Origin: Letharia columbiana
Taxonomy: Eukaryota; Ascomycota; Lecanoromycetes; Lecanorales; Parmeliaceae
NCBI RefSeq assembly: GCF_014066305.1
Contig: NW_023501092.1
Location: 248,001 to 312,000, forward strand
Length of the DNA stretch: 64,000 bases
Reading direction: 5' to 3'
Shown: piece by piece, positions 23,483 to 35,245 of the stretch
Layout: each line of letters opens with the position of its first letter
Position numbering within the stretch: the first letter of the stretch is position 1
Translations under genes and position numbers: made by a program
Notes under the pieces: model-generated
The model's database searches: none
Seen by the model: only the letters and a program-made list of their open reading frames with translations
What the model was told of the DNA's origin: nothing

Positions 23483-24590
23483 GACCTCTGCCTCTCCTTC
23501 GCTATAGTTCTCTTCCTCATTACCGCTGAACTCATCTTCTATTATTGTATTAAGGATGTGCTTCCGGACCAGCCGGGGGGAGCTTCATATGTGGTAGCAG
23601 GCAAAAGATAACTATCCATTATGGTCTGTGTCGCGGACCCAAAAGCTGGAAAAAATGAGGGGTATAATTATGAAAGAAGATGTAAATGTCCGATCAACGG
23701 AACTGTGAATGGATACTCGGTCAACGAGCAAAAGCAACAAGAAGCTAACAGTAAGAGAGTAGACACAGGAAGAGATGAAGACTCCAAACGCAGCAGCAAA
23801 GAGAGAGGCAAAGACGATGGAGGAAGGAGGCCGCGGCCATGATTTGGATATATATTTGGGACCAACGGCGGGGGGAGCCATGGCAGTTGGAGGTGGGCGG
23901 TTGCAGGGACTGGGGTCAACGGCTCTATGCAGGAACAGGAGGAGACTATATCGGAAAGCGCCGGAGAGTTGGAGGTAGTAAGAGACATGAGAGGTAATGC
24001 AGAGAGATGAAGCCAATGGAAGCTATTGTTAACGTGCGCTAAAGCCTCAAGAGTGTGGTGATTGGATGAGAGGTGCAGCTCTGTAAGCGCCCACTGTTGC
24101 TATCTTGGGCGCCTTGCCAAGTCCATTGGAGGACCCCACTTTGTGTCGCACTGTTGGGCGTTGACTGTAGAGTATTGCCCGACACTGAGACTCGACGAAG
24201 AGAAGAACTAGAATGTCGAACGAATTTTGCGCTGGGGTTGGGTAAATTCATCAAAGACAGTGAAGAGGAGTGACGATCATTGTTGGGGAGGGGGGGGGAC
24301 TCGGAAGCTACAAGTACGTACTCACTCACGCTACTTTACCTTATGCTCCTATGTCATAGCGTTTTTAGACCGGAGTTCAACCGAAGACCTCCGCACTCCT
24401 AGGGCCTCTCCGATCCATCCGCGTGGCAGCACATGCATAATCTAAAAACGCGAGCGCATACATGTAGCTGCACTTTGGAATCTGGAATAGCGAGTCTTGT
24501 CAATCGAAAAGGAGACCCAGGAGCTACCAAAACTCAATCCATAGCACTACTCACCGCACTTCAGAAGTCGTCTACCGGGAATCGGCCGCC
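23483..24590. promoter_or_regulatory. Divergent upstream region of methyltransferase and RPE1
   Basis: 1.1 kb between two divergent starts, so it must contain both promoters and leaders. A 134-codon minus-strand frame (23612-24016) is low-complexity and hydrophobic with no known relatives, and is more likely part of a long 5' leader than a gene. No specific site is claimed. Confidence 0.45.
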
Positions 24591-25661
24591 ATGACTCCTC
24601 CGGCCATAATAGCGCCCTCCATCCTGTCTGCGGACTTCGCTGCTTTAGGCGCTGCTTGTTCAGACACTATCGACAATGGCGCTGATTGGTGAGTGGCTTC
24701 TTGGGCAGCAGGATGTTCAGTACACTGATGTTCTACTCAATGCCGTAGGCTACATGTCGACATCGTAAGTAGTGCTCAATCGCAAGCAAGTGTGCACTGA
24801 GGACTGATCTCGATGATTTAGATGGACGGTCACTTCGTACAGCCACCCTTCAGCAACTTTACGCGCGGGGCTTGCATCCACTAACAGCGATGCAGGTGCC
24901 TAACATCACGTTCGGAGCGCCTGTTGTGACCAAGATACGTCCTCACGTCCAGCGCCCCAAAGGCGCGCGAGGCAAAGGCACCTTTGATTGCCATATGATG
25001 ATCGCCGAGGTAGGCAGCTGTATGCTACCCCAATATCTATCCCTGAAGACCATGGGGAGACCGTGTGGCTAATCGCTCTGTTTCGCTAGCCTAAGAAATG
25101 GGTAAAGGAATTCCAAAAGGCGGGCTGCGACCTATACTGCTTCCACTATGAAGCCGCCATCACATCCACAGCCGCCGAGAACCCTGAAGACCATACCGAG
25201 ACCAAGACTAGCCCAAAGGAGATGATTCAATACATACATAAGAGCGGTTTGCTAGCGGGCATTGCAATCAAACCGGAAACGTCGGTAGATGTTTTGTGGG
25301 AGATCCTCGAGAGTCCGAACAAGGAAGAAGTTCCTGATGTGAGATGTGGCCGCTCAAAATAGGGAATCGTCACTGACAAGTTTTGTTCTAGATGGTGCTT
25401 GTCATGACCGTACATCCTGGATTCGGAGGACAGAAATTCATGGCGTCAGAACTACCCAAGGTTAAAGCGCTACGAGAAAAGTATCCAGATCTCAACATCG
25501 AGGTTGACGGTGGACTGGGTGAGGGAACGATAGACCAAGCTGCGGATGCTGGTGCCAACGTGATAGTTGCAGGGTCTGCGGTCTTTGGTGCCAAAGACCC
25601 AGCGGGAGTCATCAAGGTCTTGCGGGAGTCGGTCGAGAAGAGAAGACAGTCGAGTTTGTGA
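24591..25661 (+). CDS. RPE1: Ribulose-phosphate 3-epimerase
   Basis: Six exons: 24591-24688, 24749-24764, 24822-24836, 24896-25009, 25090-25338 and 25392-25661, joining to 253 aa. All five introns are GT..AG; intron 3 has a clear CTAAC branch site, and two internal exons are only 16 and 15 nt long. The enzyme interconverts ribulose-5-phosphate and xylulose-5-phosphate in the cytosolic pentose phosphate pathway. Family motifs are complete: APSILSADF at the start, LHVDIMDGHFVPNITFG with the metal-binding His and Asp, [24 protein letters not shown], and [13 protein letters not shown] in the last exon, followed by EVDGGLG and [11 protein letters not shown] (phosphate binding). Length is slightly above bacterial forms because of a short fungal insert after AENPEDH. 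Only the last exon shows as a sizeable open frame, so simple gene calling would miss most of it. Confidence 0.96.
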
Positions 25662-26059
25662 AGTCATGATCGATCATGAATGATGATAGGAAGCCTGCTT
25701 AGCCCGCTGGCTCCCATAATCGTCAAATGAAAGTATGGCTATGACAGTGCTGCAGGCGGCGCAAAATTCGCGATAGCTTCAAACCATGGAAATAGATAGC
25801 TTTTTAAAAGCGAGCTGTCCCTAAACCTTGATCGAGACGGTCTTTCGAGCTGTAGTCGACTTGGCGTTGCGAGTCTGTATCTATGTAACCTGCTCTGGGA
25901 TATGGATTCAATCTGCTTATCCCATCCTCCTGAGCTCACGATGGACTTCTGAGTAGTGAAACAAGGATTGCTTGGGTGGGACTACATATTACCGTTGAGG
26001 AAAGGGTCTCGGGGTTGAATGTGAGGCAGCTGAGCCGACAGGGTGGGTGGGGGCAAATA
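25662..26059. other. 3' flank of RPE1 up to the low-complexity block
   Basis: About 400 bp of normal composition without a recognised gene; probably contains the RPE1 3' end. It turns G-rich and then into C and G homopolymers at ~26060. Confidence 0.5.
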
Positions 26060-26288
26060 ACCCCCCCGGGGGGCCCCCCGGATTTAAAAATTTATTTATT
26101 AATAAAAAAAAAAAAAAAAAAAAATAAATATATTTATTAAAAATATTAATATTAATTAAAAAATATTATAATTTTAATAAAAAAAAAAAAAAAATTAATA
26201 TAATTTTTATTTTAATAAAAAAAAAAAAAAATTTATTTTATTTAAAATAATATATTTAAAAAAAAAAAAAAAAAATATATATAATAAT

Positions 26289-26319
<31 letters not shown>

Positions 26320-26390
26320 TTTTTTTTTTTTTTAATTTTTTTTTTTTAAAAAAAAAAAAAATTTTTTTTTTTTTTTAAAATTTTTTTTTT
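26060..26390. repeat. Homopolymer-block low-complexity sequence, possible assembly artefact
   Basis: Begins with C7 G6 C6 blocks, then consists almost only of A runs and T runs up to about 33 bases with short ATTTATT pieces. It lacks the CpG-containing texture of the RIP-mutated DNA on its right and lies exactly where the gene island meets the transposon block. It looks like a poorly resolved consensus at a repeat junction rather than real sequence, though a true A/T-rich linker cannot be excluded. Confidence 0.7.
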
Positions 26391-26555
26391 TACGAGCGTA
26401 TTCTTAATATATCCCTTAGCTCTATAACTAGCGAACCTTGGCGGAGGTATCTTTTATTATATTATATCTTCTTTTCACCTATATAATTCGATATCTTAGT
26501 TATCTTATTTAATATATCTATATTAATATTATATTTATATCGATTCTAATACTAT
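26391..26555 (+). repeat. Partial 5' LTR of the gypsy element
   Basis: Aligns to 53026-53195 with mostly transition differences (C/T, G/A) of the RIP type, including CTCTATAACTAGCG and TATAATTCGATATCTTAGTT in both copies. Similarity ends at CGATTCTAAT in both, which I take as the LTR end. Confidence 0.6.
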
Positions 26556-26755
26556 AACTAAGATTAATCTACTTATTTTATTTATATTAATAAACGAATT
26601 TAAAGAAACGCGCTAGTAGAGGCTTTAATAAGAAACTAAGTTAAGTTATCGTATCTCTAGATAAGCCTATCAGATAGATAAATCGATTTTAAAGAGTTTA
26701 AAAGAGATAGCGAAACGATCTCGACAAATAATAATCGAGAGATAAAGAAGATATA

Positions 26756-26960
26756 CTGGCCGGAAAGGTATAATATGATATGGGATATTAATCTATTATA
26801 CCATACTCTAATATAATATAGATTATTGAGATTTACATGATTTTATACCTGATATAATATGAAATCTTAGCGAGATATTTCACGATATAGTATATCTATG
26901 GTATTATACTATGAAATAATATATATATAAGATATTTTGATTAAGATTTCTATATTTAGA
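26756..26960 (+). repeat. Left terminal inverted repeat
   Basis: The outer ~22 bp, and an inner stretch at ~26860-26960 containing ATCTTAGCGAGATAT and AAGATTTCTATATTTA, match the right end in inverted orientation. The ~80 bp between them has diverged more. Confidence 0.7.
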
Positions 26961-27350
26961 AGTAGATATTCTAATTATTATTCTAGTTAACAACTACGCT
27001 AAATTAATAAGATATAAAATTAAATACGATTATATTTTATTACTCTATATATATAAAAGAAAGCGAGCTATATCTACTAATAATAAGAAAAGCTTATCTT
27101 TCTCCTAGTATCAACCGCGTGAAATCCGCTAACACTTTATAATTAAAGCCGTCGACGATAATTTTATACGTCTATTATATATTTTCGATATCGCTATCTA
27201 ATATAAAATTATATATATTATAATTATAGTCTTTTTATTAAATCGTCAATCTAGAAAAATTAATATATCTCTTAATATTCTCTTAAAAGTATCGCAGCTT
27301 AATATAATAAGCTATATTTCTTTAAGCTACCTTCTCGCGATATATAAAAA

Positions 27351-28030
27351 AAAGATTAGATATAGAAAGTATATAAAAGTATATTTAATAATTCTAGAAT
27401 GAATTAACGATACTTATAATAATAATTAGAATTAAGAATTAGATATACTTAAATAAGAGATAACTTTATATTACTCGTATAATAGCGATAGTAGTAATTA
27501 AGATTAAAATATCGATTTAGATAGCGTAGCTTTTATAGTAAGCTTTTTATTACTATACGCTAGATTAATTATATATAAATAAAGATTTATAATTTTATCT
27601 TTTAGATATAATTATATTTAATATTTTAAGATTTTTATAATAGCTCAATACTTATTAGTTAGCGCGTTAATATTATTATATCTAAGCTATAATAGCGCTT
27701 ATTATTAAATTCTATATTACACTTTTAAGTAGCTTAAAAAATAAGATCTACTTAATTATTAGCGCGTATAATAAAATTATTTTTAATACTTATATCTTAT
27801 TTAGCTTCGATATTATTTATTTCCTCTTAATTCGAGCTTTTATCTTTATTTATATATATAATAATTCGCGTAATAAGCGAAACTTTAGACTTCTTCGTAA
27901 TTACGCTCGCGTGCTTTTTTTATATAATATTATTAAAATATAAGTCTATTAGAATAATAATTAGAATTAGAAATTACTTATCGCTTATTTATTATATCTT
28001 ATCTAATCTACTTAAAAGCTTACTTTTATT
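27351..28030 (+). repeat. Direct repeat R1 (~670 bp)
   Basis: Aligns along its whole length with 29881-30565, with RIP-type differences. Both begin near GATATAGAAAGTATATAAAA and end near TTAAAAGCTTACTT. Separated by 1.85 kb; could be LTRs of a small nested retroelement or a segmental duplication. Confidence 0.75.
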
Positions 28031-29880
28031 ATAATAACGATATATTAATATATTTAACTTTACGCTTTTTAATAATTATAGCGTAGTTAATAGCTAAGAT
28101 ATTAGCTTTCTTTACTTTTTTAATTAATTTCTTCTTAAATATAAACGTATTTATTCGCTATCGCGATCTCTTAGTATTTTTATTTTAACTAAGCTTATTC
28201 TTCTACTTTTCGTTTTAATTAAGAGTTTAATCACCATCTAATTAATCTATATTAAGACTCTTTAATATCGCTATCATTATTAATATTTAATACTTATTAT
28301 AGTAAATTATTAGACTTAATCTCTTCTACTTTAATTATTATAAAAAGATAAATTAGTAGATATATATAAAAGAATTAAAGGGCTTATACGAATATCTACG
28401 AATATTAAGCTATTCTTAATTTTAATTAAAGCTTATTTTATTAAAAAGTGCGTTAATTCTAATAAGTATCGATATTAGAAATAAAGAGAATATATATCGC
28501 GCGTTATTATAAGTATATTATTATAGAGTTTAACTTAAAGAATAATTATTTCTATAAAGATAGTAAGACTTAAAGATAAGAAAGTAAGAATAAAATATAT
28601 GAAAATTTTAATAAGTTATAGTAGTTTAGCGCTAGCTAAATTAGATAAAAATAATTACTTACTAGCTCGCTCTCTTAGATCTTTTATCTTTTAATCTATA
28701 TAAGCTATAATAATAATTATAATTATTATAGAAGTAGCTAAGATTATATTAGATAATAGCGCTTAATAAGCGTAATTCGCTTAAGCTTAAATCTTTAAAA
28801 TTAAAGAGAAAGCGTTTTATTAATATTTAATTTAAGCTAGATAATATAAAGTAATCTAAAAATTTAATATACGCGATAGATATCTAAGCTTTTCTTCCCC
28901 TCTTCTTCCTCTCTAAGACTTTCTTTTTATATTAATTCTTCTTATTATTAGACTATCTTCTTTATATATTAAACTTCTATTTAAGTAATTTAATATTATT
29001 ATAATAATATTAAAAGTATAACGTAGTCGTTAAGTTATATATTTATTCTTTATCTTTTAATAACTTTAAGCTAATATATAGATAGATCGCGCGAAGAGCT
29101 TAATTTATATACGCTTAATCTATTATTAATAGATCTTCGAAAAAGCTAATACTATTCTAGAGTGCTAGATATAGCGTTAAAGTAAAGTCTTTATTAGATA
29201 TTATCGTCGCTTTAATCGCTATCATTATCGCTTTAATAGATATTATCTCTACTTTAATAGTATTAAAGCGTCAATAAAAATTAGATAATATATTCTTCTA
29301 ATTATTATTATATTTATTATATATAACTAACGCGAGCTATAGCTTAAGCTTTACGCGAGATTTATTATTATTAAAAGTTAACTAATCTTATAATCTCTAA
29401 AGCTTCTCTTTTAATATCTAATTCGTTAGATTATACTTAATTAGAATCTATTAAAGCGCTATTATATTTAAAGATTTCACTTTTAAAGTATTATATAAGA
29501 TAATAGAAGTCTTTCTAGTTCGTTAGTTTAAGAGTAAGTTTTTTATTATTACGCTTTATAATTAGCTCTAATAATCTCTATTTAAATAGATATTTATCTT
29601 TATATAATATATAAAAAGCGAGTTATATTATAGAAAAAGAATCTAAATCTCATAATTATCTTAGCTAAGTCGTTTAAAGTAAAGAGAAGAGTATATTTAT
29701 CTTTAGCTATTAAATTAGTTAATTATTATAAATATAACTATAAGATATAATTATATATTATTAATTACTCTAGTAATTATAAAAAGTATAAAAGAAATAA
29801 AATTATATAATTAAGTACTTATAAACTTTTCTCTTCTAAGTATTTATTTTAATTTAGAGTTTAATCGCTATCTAATTAAA

Positions 29881-30565
29881 AAAAGAGTAAGATATAGAAA
29901 GTATATAAAAGTATATTTAATAATTCTAGAATAAATTAATAATATCTATAATAATAATTAGAATTAAGAATTAGATATACTTAAATAAGAGATAGCTTCA
30001 CATTACTTATATAATAGTAAGAGTAATAATTAAGATTAAAATATTAATCTAGATAGCGTAGCTTTCGTAGTAGATTTTTTATTACTATATATTAAATTAA
30101 TTATATATTAATAAAGATTTATAATTTTATCTTCTAGACGTAATTATATTTAATATTTTAAGATTTCTATAATAGCTCGATACTAATTAGTTAGTATATT
30201 AATATTATTATATCTAAACTATAATAGAGCTTATTATTAAATTTTATATCGCGCTTTTAAGTAGCTTAAAAGATAAAGTCTATTTAATTACTAGCGCGTA
30301 TAATAGAATTATTTTTAATACTTATATCTTATTTAGCTTCGATATTATTTATACTCTTATAATCTAAGCTCTTATCTTTATCTATATATATAATAATTCG
30401 CGCGAAAAGTAAAACTCTAGACTTTCTCTAAATTACGCTCGCGTACTTTTTTTATATAATACTATTAAAATATAAATCTACTTATTAGAATAATAACTAG
30501 ACTTAGAAGCTACTTATCGCTTATCTATTATATTTTATCTAATCTATTTAAAAGCTTACTTCTAT
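29881..30565 (+). repeat. Direct repeat R2 (~680 bp)
   Basis: Second copy of the 27351-28030 repeat in the same orientation. The similarity includes long runs such as TTAATACTTATATCTTATTT and TAGCTTCGATATTATTTAT in both. Confidence 0.75.
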
Positions 30566-32924
30566 TTTCTTATTAAGTCTATTAATTAGATTAAAGTTTA
30601 TATCTTATTTTTATATAAATATCTAATCGCGTATTAAATAATATCTTATTATTTAAGACTTTTAAATATAATCTAGCTAAGAAAAGAATCTATTATATAA
30701 AAAATTATAAATCGCGATATATATTTTTATAGCGATAGAGAATTCTAATTATCTTTCTAATTATCGTTATTTAAAGATAATTATAATAGCGAAAAATACT
30801 TATATTCTTATTTTTAGTCTAGAATTAGAATTACGTAATTAGCTTATTAAGATTTTAGACTTAAATAATCTATACTCTTATAGAAACGCTTAGATCGCTT
30901 AAATATATTAGCGATATTCTTATATATTAATTTAATACTAATAAGCTTAAAAGTCTCTTATATCTCTTCGCTCGCCTTATTAGATATAAATCTATATCTT
31001 ATTATATTATAATTCTTAGATTATTATCTAGCCGATTCTAATAGCGATATTTATTCTTTTTTATTCTTAAGCGCCTATACTATATAGTTTCTAAGAACTA
31101 CATATTTTATTCTAATAAAAAATATATATAAGAGAGAAAGATAGTAAATTTTTTTAGACTTTATAATCGAAGATAATTAATAAGTAAGTTCGATATAAAT
31201 AAGATTAATATATAAATAACGAGTCTATTTAAATATAGATTAGAATATTAAAATTAAAATTAATATAGAGAAAAACTTATATTAATAAATATTATTTTAG
31301 CGATTCTTTTTTAAGAAAATTTTTATAAGTTATATAAGACTCCTACGTAATAAGAATAAATATTCTTTTAAGAGTTTATTATATCTTCGAAAATTTCTAG
31401 ATATTTAATCTTCTTTCTAGTAGATTCGATTATAGTTTATTATACTCGTTACTATAGTAAGAAGATATCGATAAATACTTCGATCTTTTATACTTATATC
31501 TTTTCTATTAACGTTATTATAAAATTTATATTCTCTAAAAGAAGTTAAGAATTTTTGAATCGCTTAATCTTTTAATTAATAATATTTAATTATATATCGA
31601 TAATTATATCTTTATCTTCTTTCTTTATATCGAGCTACTTATCGCGCTTTATATTAATATTCTTAATAAAATCTAGAATTAAAACTATATCTAGCGAATC
31701 TAATCGTTTATAAAGTTTATTATCTTCGATATAATATATAAAATATTACGCGTAAATATTAGCTATAATATTAGAAAGATATTAGAATAATTATAATAAT
31801 AATTAGAATTTATAATAAGTATATCGATTATATATAATACGTTCGATAATTCTCTTTTTTATTTTCTTCTTTTTCTTAGAAGTAATTATTTAATATTTAA
31901 AGAAAGCTAGAAGTTTTTTCTTAGCTATAGATTTCGCTATCATATTCGCATTATTTTATTTTCTTAAGATTACTCTTAATAGTTTATATATATTTAGACT
32001 TACTAAATACTAGCGCGACTTTACTATATTCTTATTTTTAAAATATTTATCTACTATTTTTCGTATCTTACTATTACTTAAGTTTTTAAAATATTCTTAT
32101 TTCTTTAGAGATAGTATAATAGGGCGAATTAAAGCTATTATCTTTATTAATAATATTAGCTTTTATAATATTAAGAAATAATAGAAAGTGCGTAAATTTA
32201 CTTATTTAATTAAACTCTTACTTAAGATAGTTATAACGATAATTTTTATATAAGAAGCTTACTATAAGGTATTAAAGAATATATTATAGAGAGTATATTA
32301 GTATTATAATAGAAATGATAAGAAAATTTAAGTAGAATTATATTACTATAAAAGGTAATATAATTAGAAAAAGTATTAGAAAAGGCTGAAATATAAGGAA
32401 ATTTAAGAACGCGCTAATAAAAAAACAGGCTAGTTTACTAGCGCGTTTTCGCGTTTTTTTAAAATCTCATTTATAAAAATATTCGATACTAATTTTTAAT
32501 ATTATAAAGTCGGATTTTAATCGAATTTTTTTAAATTTGATAATCTAACTAGAATAGTTAAGGATTATTATTAATAATAGACTTTTCTTAGCTTTCATAT
32601 AATAATAGACGTCTATTTTAAGCTTCTAATAATTTAGATCTAAGAATCCTATAAGATAAGTTTATCTTTTTTAAGATTTTATTTTACGCTTTCGATTTAT
32701 TATACGCGTTTTCTCTTTTAAAGAATTATTAGAAAGATAATTAGAATATTAGTTAAGCCGCTTACTTTTAGAATACTACTTATTTTATACTTACATTTAA
32801 AAAGATATAATAATAAATATAGATACTTTTAATTAAGAATCTTTATTAATAAACTCTTAACTAGCTACTTAGTTTTTTAATTCTAAAATAATATCGAGTT
32901 AGCTAGAAGATTCTAAAAGCGATA

Positions 32925-33125
32925 AATTAGAAAGTTCTCGAAGTAGTTAATTAGAAAGTTTTAGAGATATTTAATTAGAAAGTTCTCGAAGTAGTTAATT
33001 AGAAAGTTCTAGAGATACTTAATTAGAAAGTTCTAGAAGTAATTAGCTAGAAAGTTCTAAAGATAATTAATTAGAAAGTTCTAGAAGTAATTAGCTATAA
33101 GATTTTAAAAGTAATTAGCTAATAG
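32925..33125 (+). repeat. 24 bp minisatellite, former octapeptide repeat
   Basis: About eight tandem 24 bp units of the form TTAGAAAGTTCTCGAAGTAG plus TTAA. Each reads L-E-S-S-R-(S/D)-(S/T/N)-stop, and the stop is always TAA or TAG, exactly what RIP makes of CAA/CAG. The pre-RIP product was therefore probably a Ser-rich protein with a (Q)LESSRSS repeat on the plus strand. Upstream and downstream text in the same region is low-complexity; ~33610-33820 reads as a Lys/Arg-rich segment. Confidence 0.8.
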
Positions 33126-34437
33126 ATTTAGATAGTAGTTCGCTAATAAATCTAATTATATTAGAAAAAAAAGAGATAGACTTTATTACGAAAGAAGCTC
33201 GAGATTAGAAATTTCTAATATATAATAAGAATAGTAATATTATAACTTAGCGGTAAGTTTTATAGCGAATCTATATAAGTTTATTAATTTTAATATATAA
33301 GTAATTAGTGCGACTAGAAGAAGAAGAAATAACTTTTATAATTTTAATTATTATAATAAGAAAGGGTTTAGATATAATCTTCTCTTTTCTAATTATTATT
33401 CTAATTATCTAACTTTCTAAATTAGATAAACTTAGAAATATATTAATAAGAATAAAGAGTTAATATATATATTTGATAACGATATATCTAGCGATAATAA
33501 CGATACTTTATTTTAAGATTAAACTATCTCTTAACCTCGAGATATTATTTATAAAAATAGAAATTTTAATAATATATATAGTAAAAATATTAAAATTATA
33601 ATAGTTAAAGGACGTCTATCTATACGTAAGTTATTAAAAAAGAATAAATATAATAAGAAACTTAGAAAGAGGAGATCTAATATACTTTTAGCGGCGGCCG
33701 CGATAGATAAAATAGTATCTTAAGTATCGTTAGTAGTAAAAGCAGCTAGAAAGTTAAGTAATAAGACTTCTAGAAAATCTACTATAAGCGGAAAGAGTAT
33801 AAGTAAAGGAAAAAAGCGTCGTTAATTATATATCTAAAGTAAGAAAATTATATAGATTTTATTTAGATAGTAAGTTTAATCTTATATATATTTCTAATTA
33901 TCTTTCTAATTATAGTCTACTAGCTATTACTCTTCACGAAATTAAACGCTATTAGAAGTTAACTACGCTATTAATTTCGAAAGCTTTATTTTAAAAACTT
34001 ATTTAAGAAATTTCGTTAGATATAATAGATGAAATCGGAAATAATATTAAGTATCGTTAATAAAGTTCTACTATCGAGGCGATATAGAAGGCGATAGAAT
34101 CTTTTCTATCTAATGATTTTTCAAATAAGACTTTTTATTATTCTTATATAAAATTCGCTAATAATAGAATATAGATATTTAATTATTAATAATTTATAAT
34201 AAACGCGTAATATTATAGATTAAGAATATATTACTTTTATATAGACTTCTAAAATTATATAATATTAAGCTATATATAAATATAAAGATAGATTAAAAGC
34301 TTATAGTTTAATTTAGATAGGCTATTAAACTACTATAAGTAATAGAATAGAAAACTTTATAATTAAATTATCGACTTTTTTAACTTATAATATAACTCTT
34401 AATTATAATATTACTTATAAGATTATATTCTACTTCG

Positions 34438-35245
34438 AATTCTAGTTATCTTTAAAATTAATATTATATAATATATTTAATTTATAATTTAAAAGATTTA
34501 TATTATACTAAAGAATTAATAATTTTTATTATTATAAAATTATTTATATTATAATTATAGTTTTAATATAAATATATATTATATTTTCTTATCTAATTAT
34601 TAATAATTATATATTTTTATAGATTCTTATTATTATATTAAAAAATAAAAGATTTTATTAAAGTCTATATATATTTAATTATTATATTAATCCTCGACTT
34701 AGAATTCTAATTATCTTTATAATTAATATTATATAAGATTATTAAATTATAATTCTAAAAAATTATATTATATTAAAAAATTAAAATAAGTTATTATTAT
34801 AAAATTATCTATATTATAATAATAGTTTTAATATAGAAGTATATTTATTATACTTACTTATTTAATTAATAAATACTATATTTATATAATAGATTCTTAT
34901 TATTATCTTAGAAAATAAAAGATTTTAATTAAAATCTATTAGATATTTATTTATTATATTAATCTTAGATTCGTATTCGACTTAGAATTCTAATTATCTT
35001 TATAATTAATACTATATAAAGTATTTAATTTATACTTTTAGAAAATTATATTATATTAAAAATTATATTCTATTAAATTATAAAAAAAATCTATTATTAT
35101 GAAATTATAAGTATTATAAGTATAGTTTAAATATCTTATTTTCTTATTTAATTAATAAGTATTATATTTAATAATAGATTTCTATTATTATCTTGAAAAA
35201 TGAAAGATTCTATTAAAATCTATAAGATATTATATTTTTTATGAG
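34438..35245. repeat. Three tandem ~265-282 bp units
   Basis: Units begin at 34438, 34703 and 34985, each with AATTCTAATTATCTTTA (or its close variant). They share internal blocks such as TAGATTCTTATTATTAT and AAAATAAAAGATTTTA. Extremely AT-rich and RIP-diverged. Each unit start coincides with one copy of the dispersed motif. Confidence 0.75.

Noticed and set aside
23612..24016. 134 aa hydrophobic minus-strand frame
   Set aside because: Low complexity, no relatives recognised, and located in the expected leader of the methyltransferase gene.
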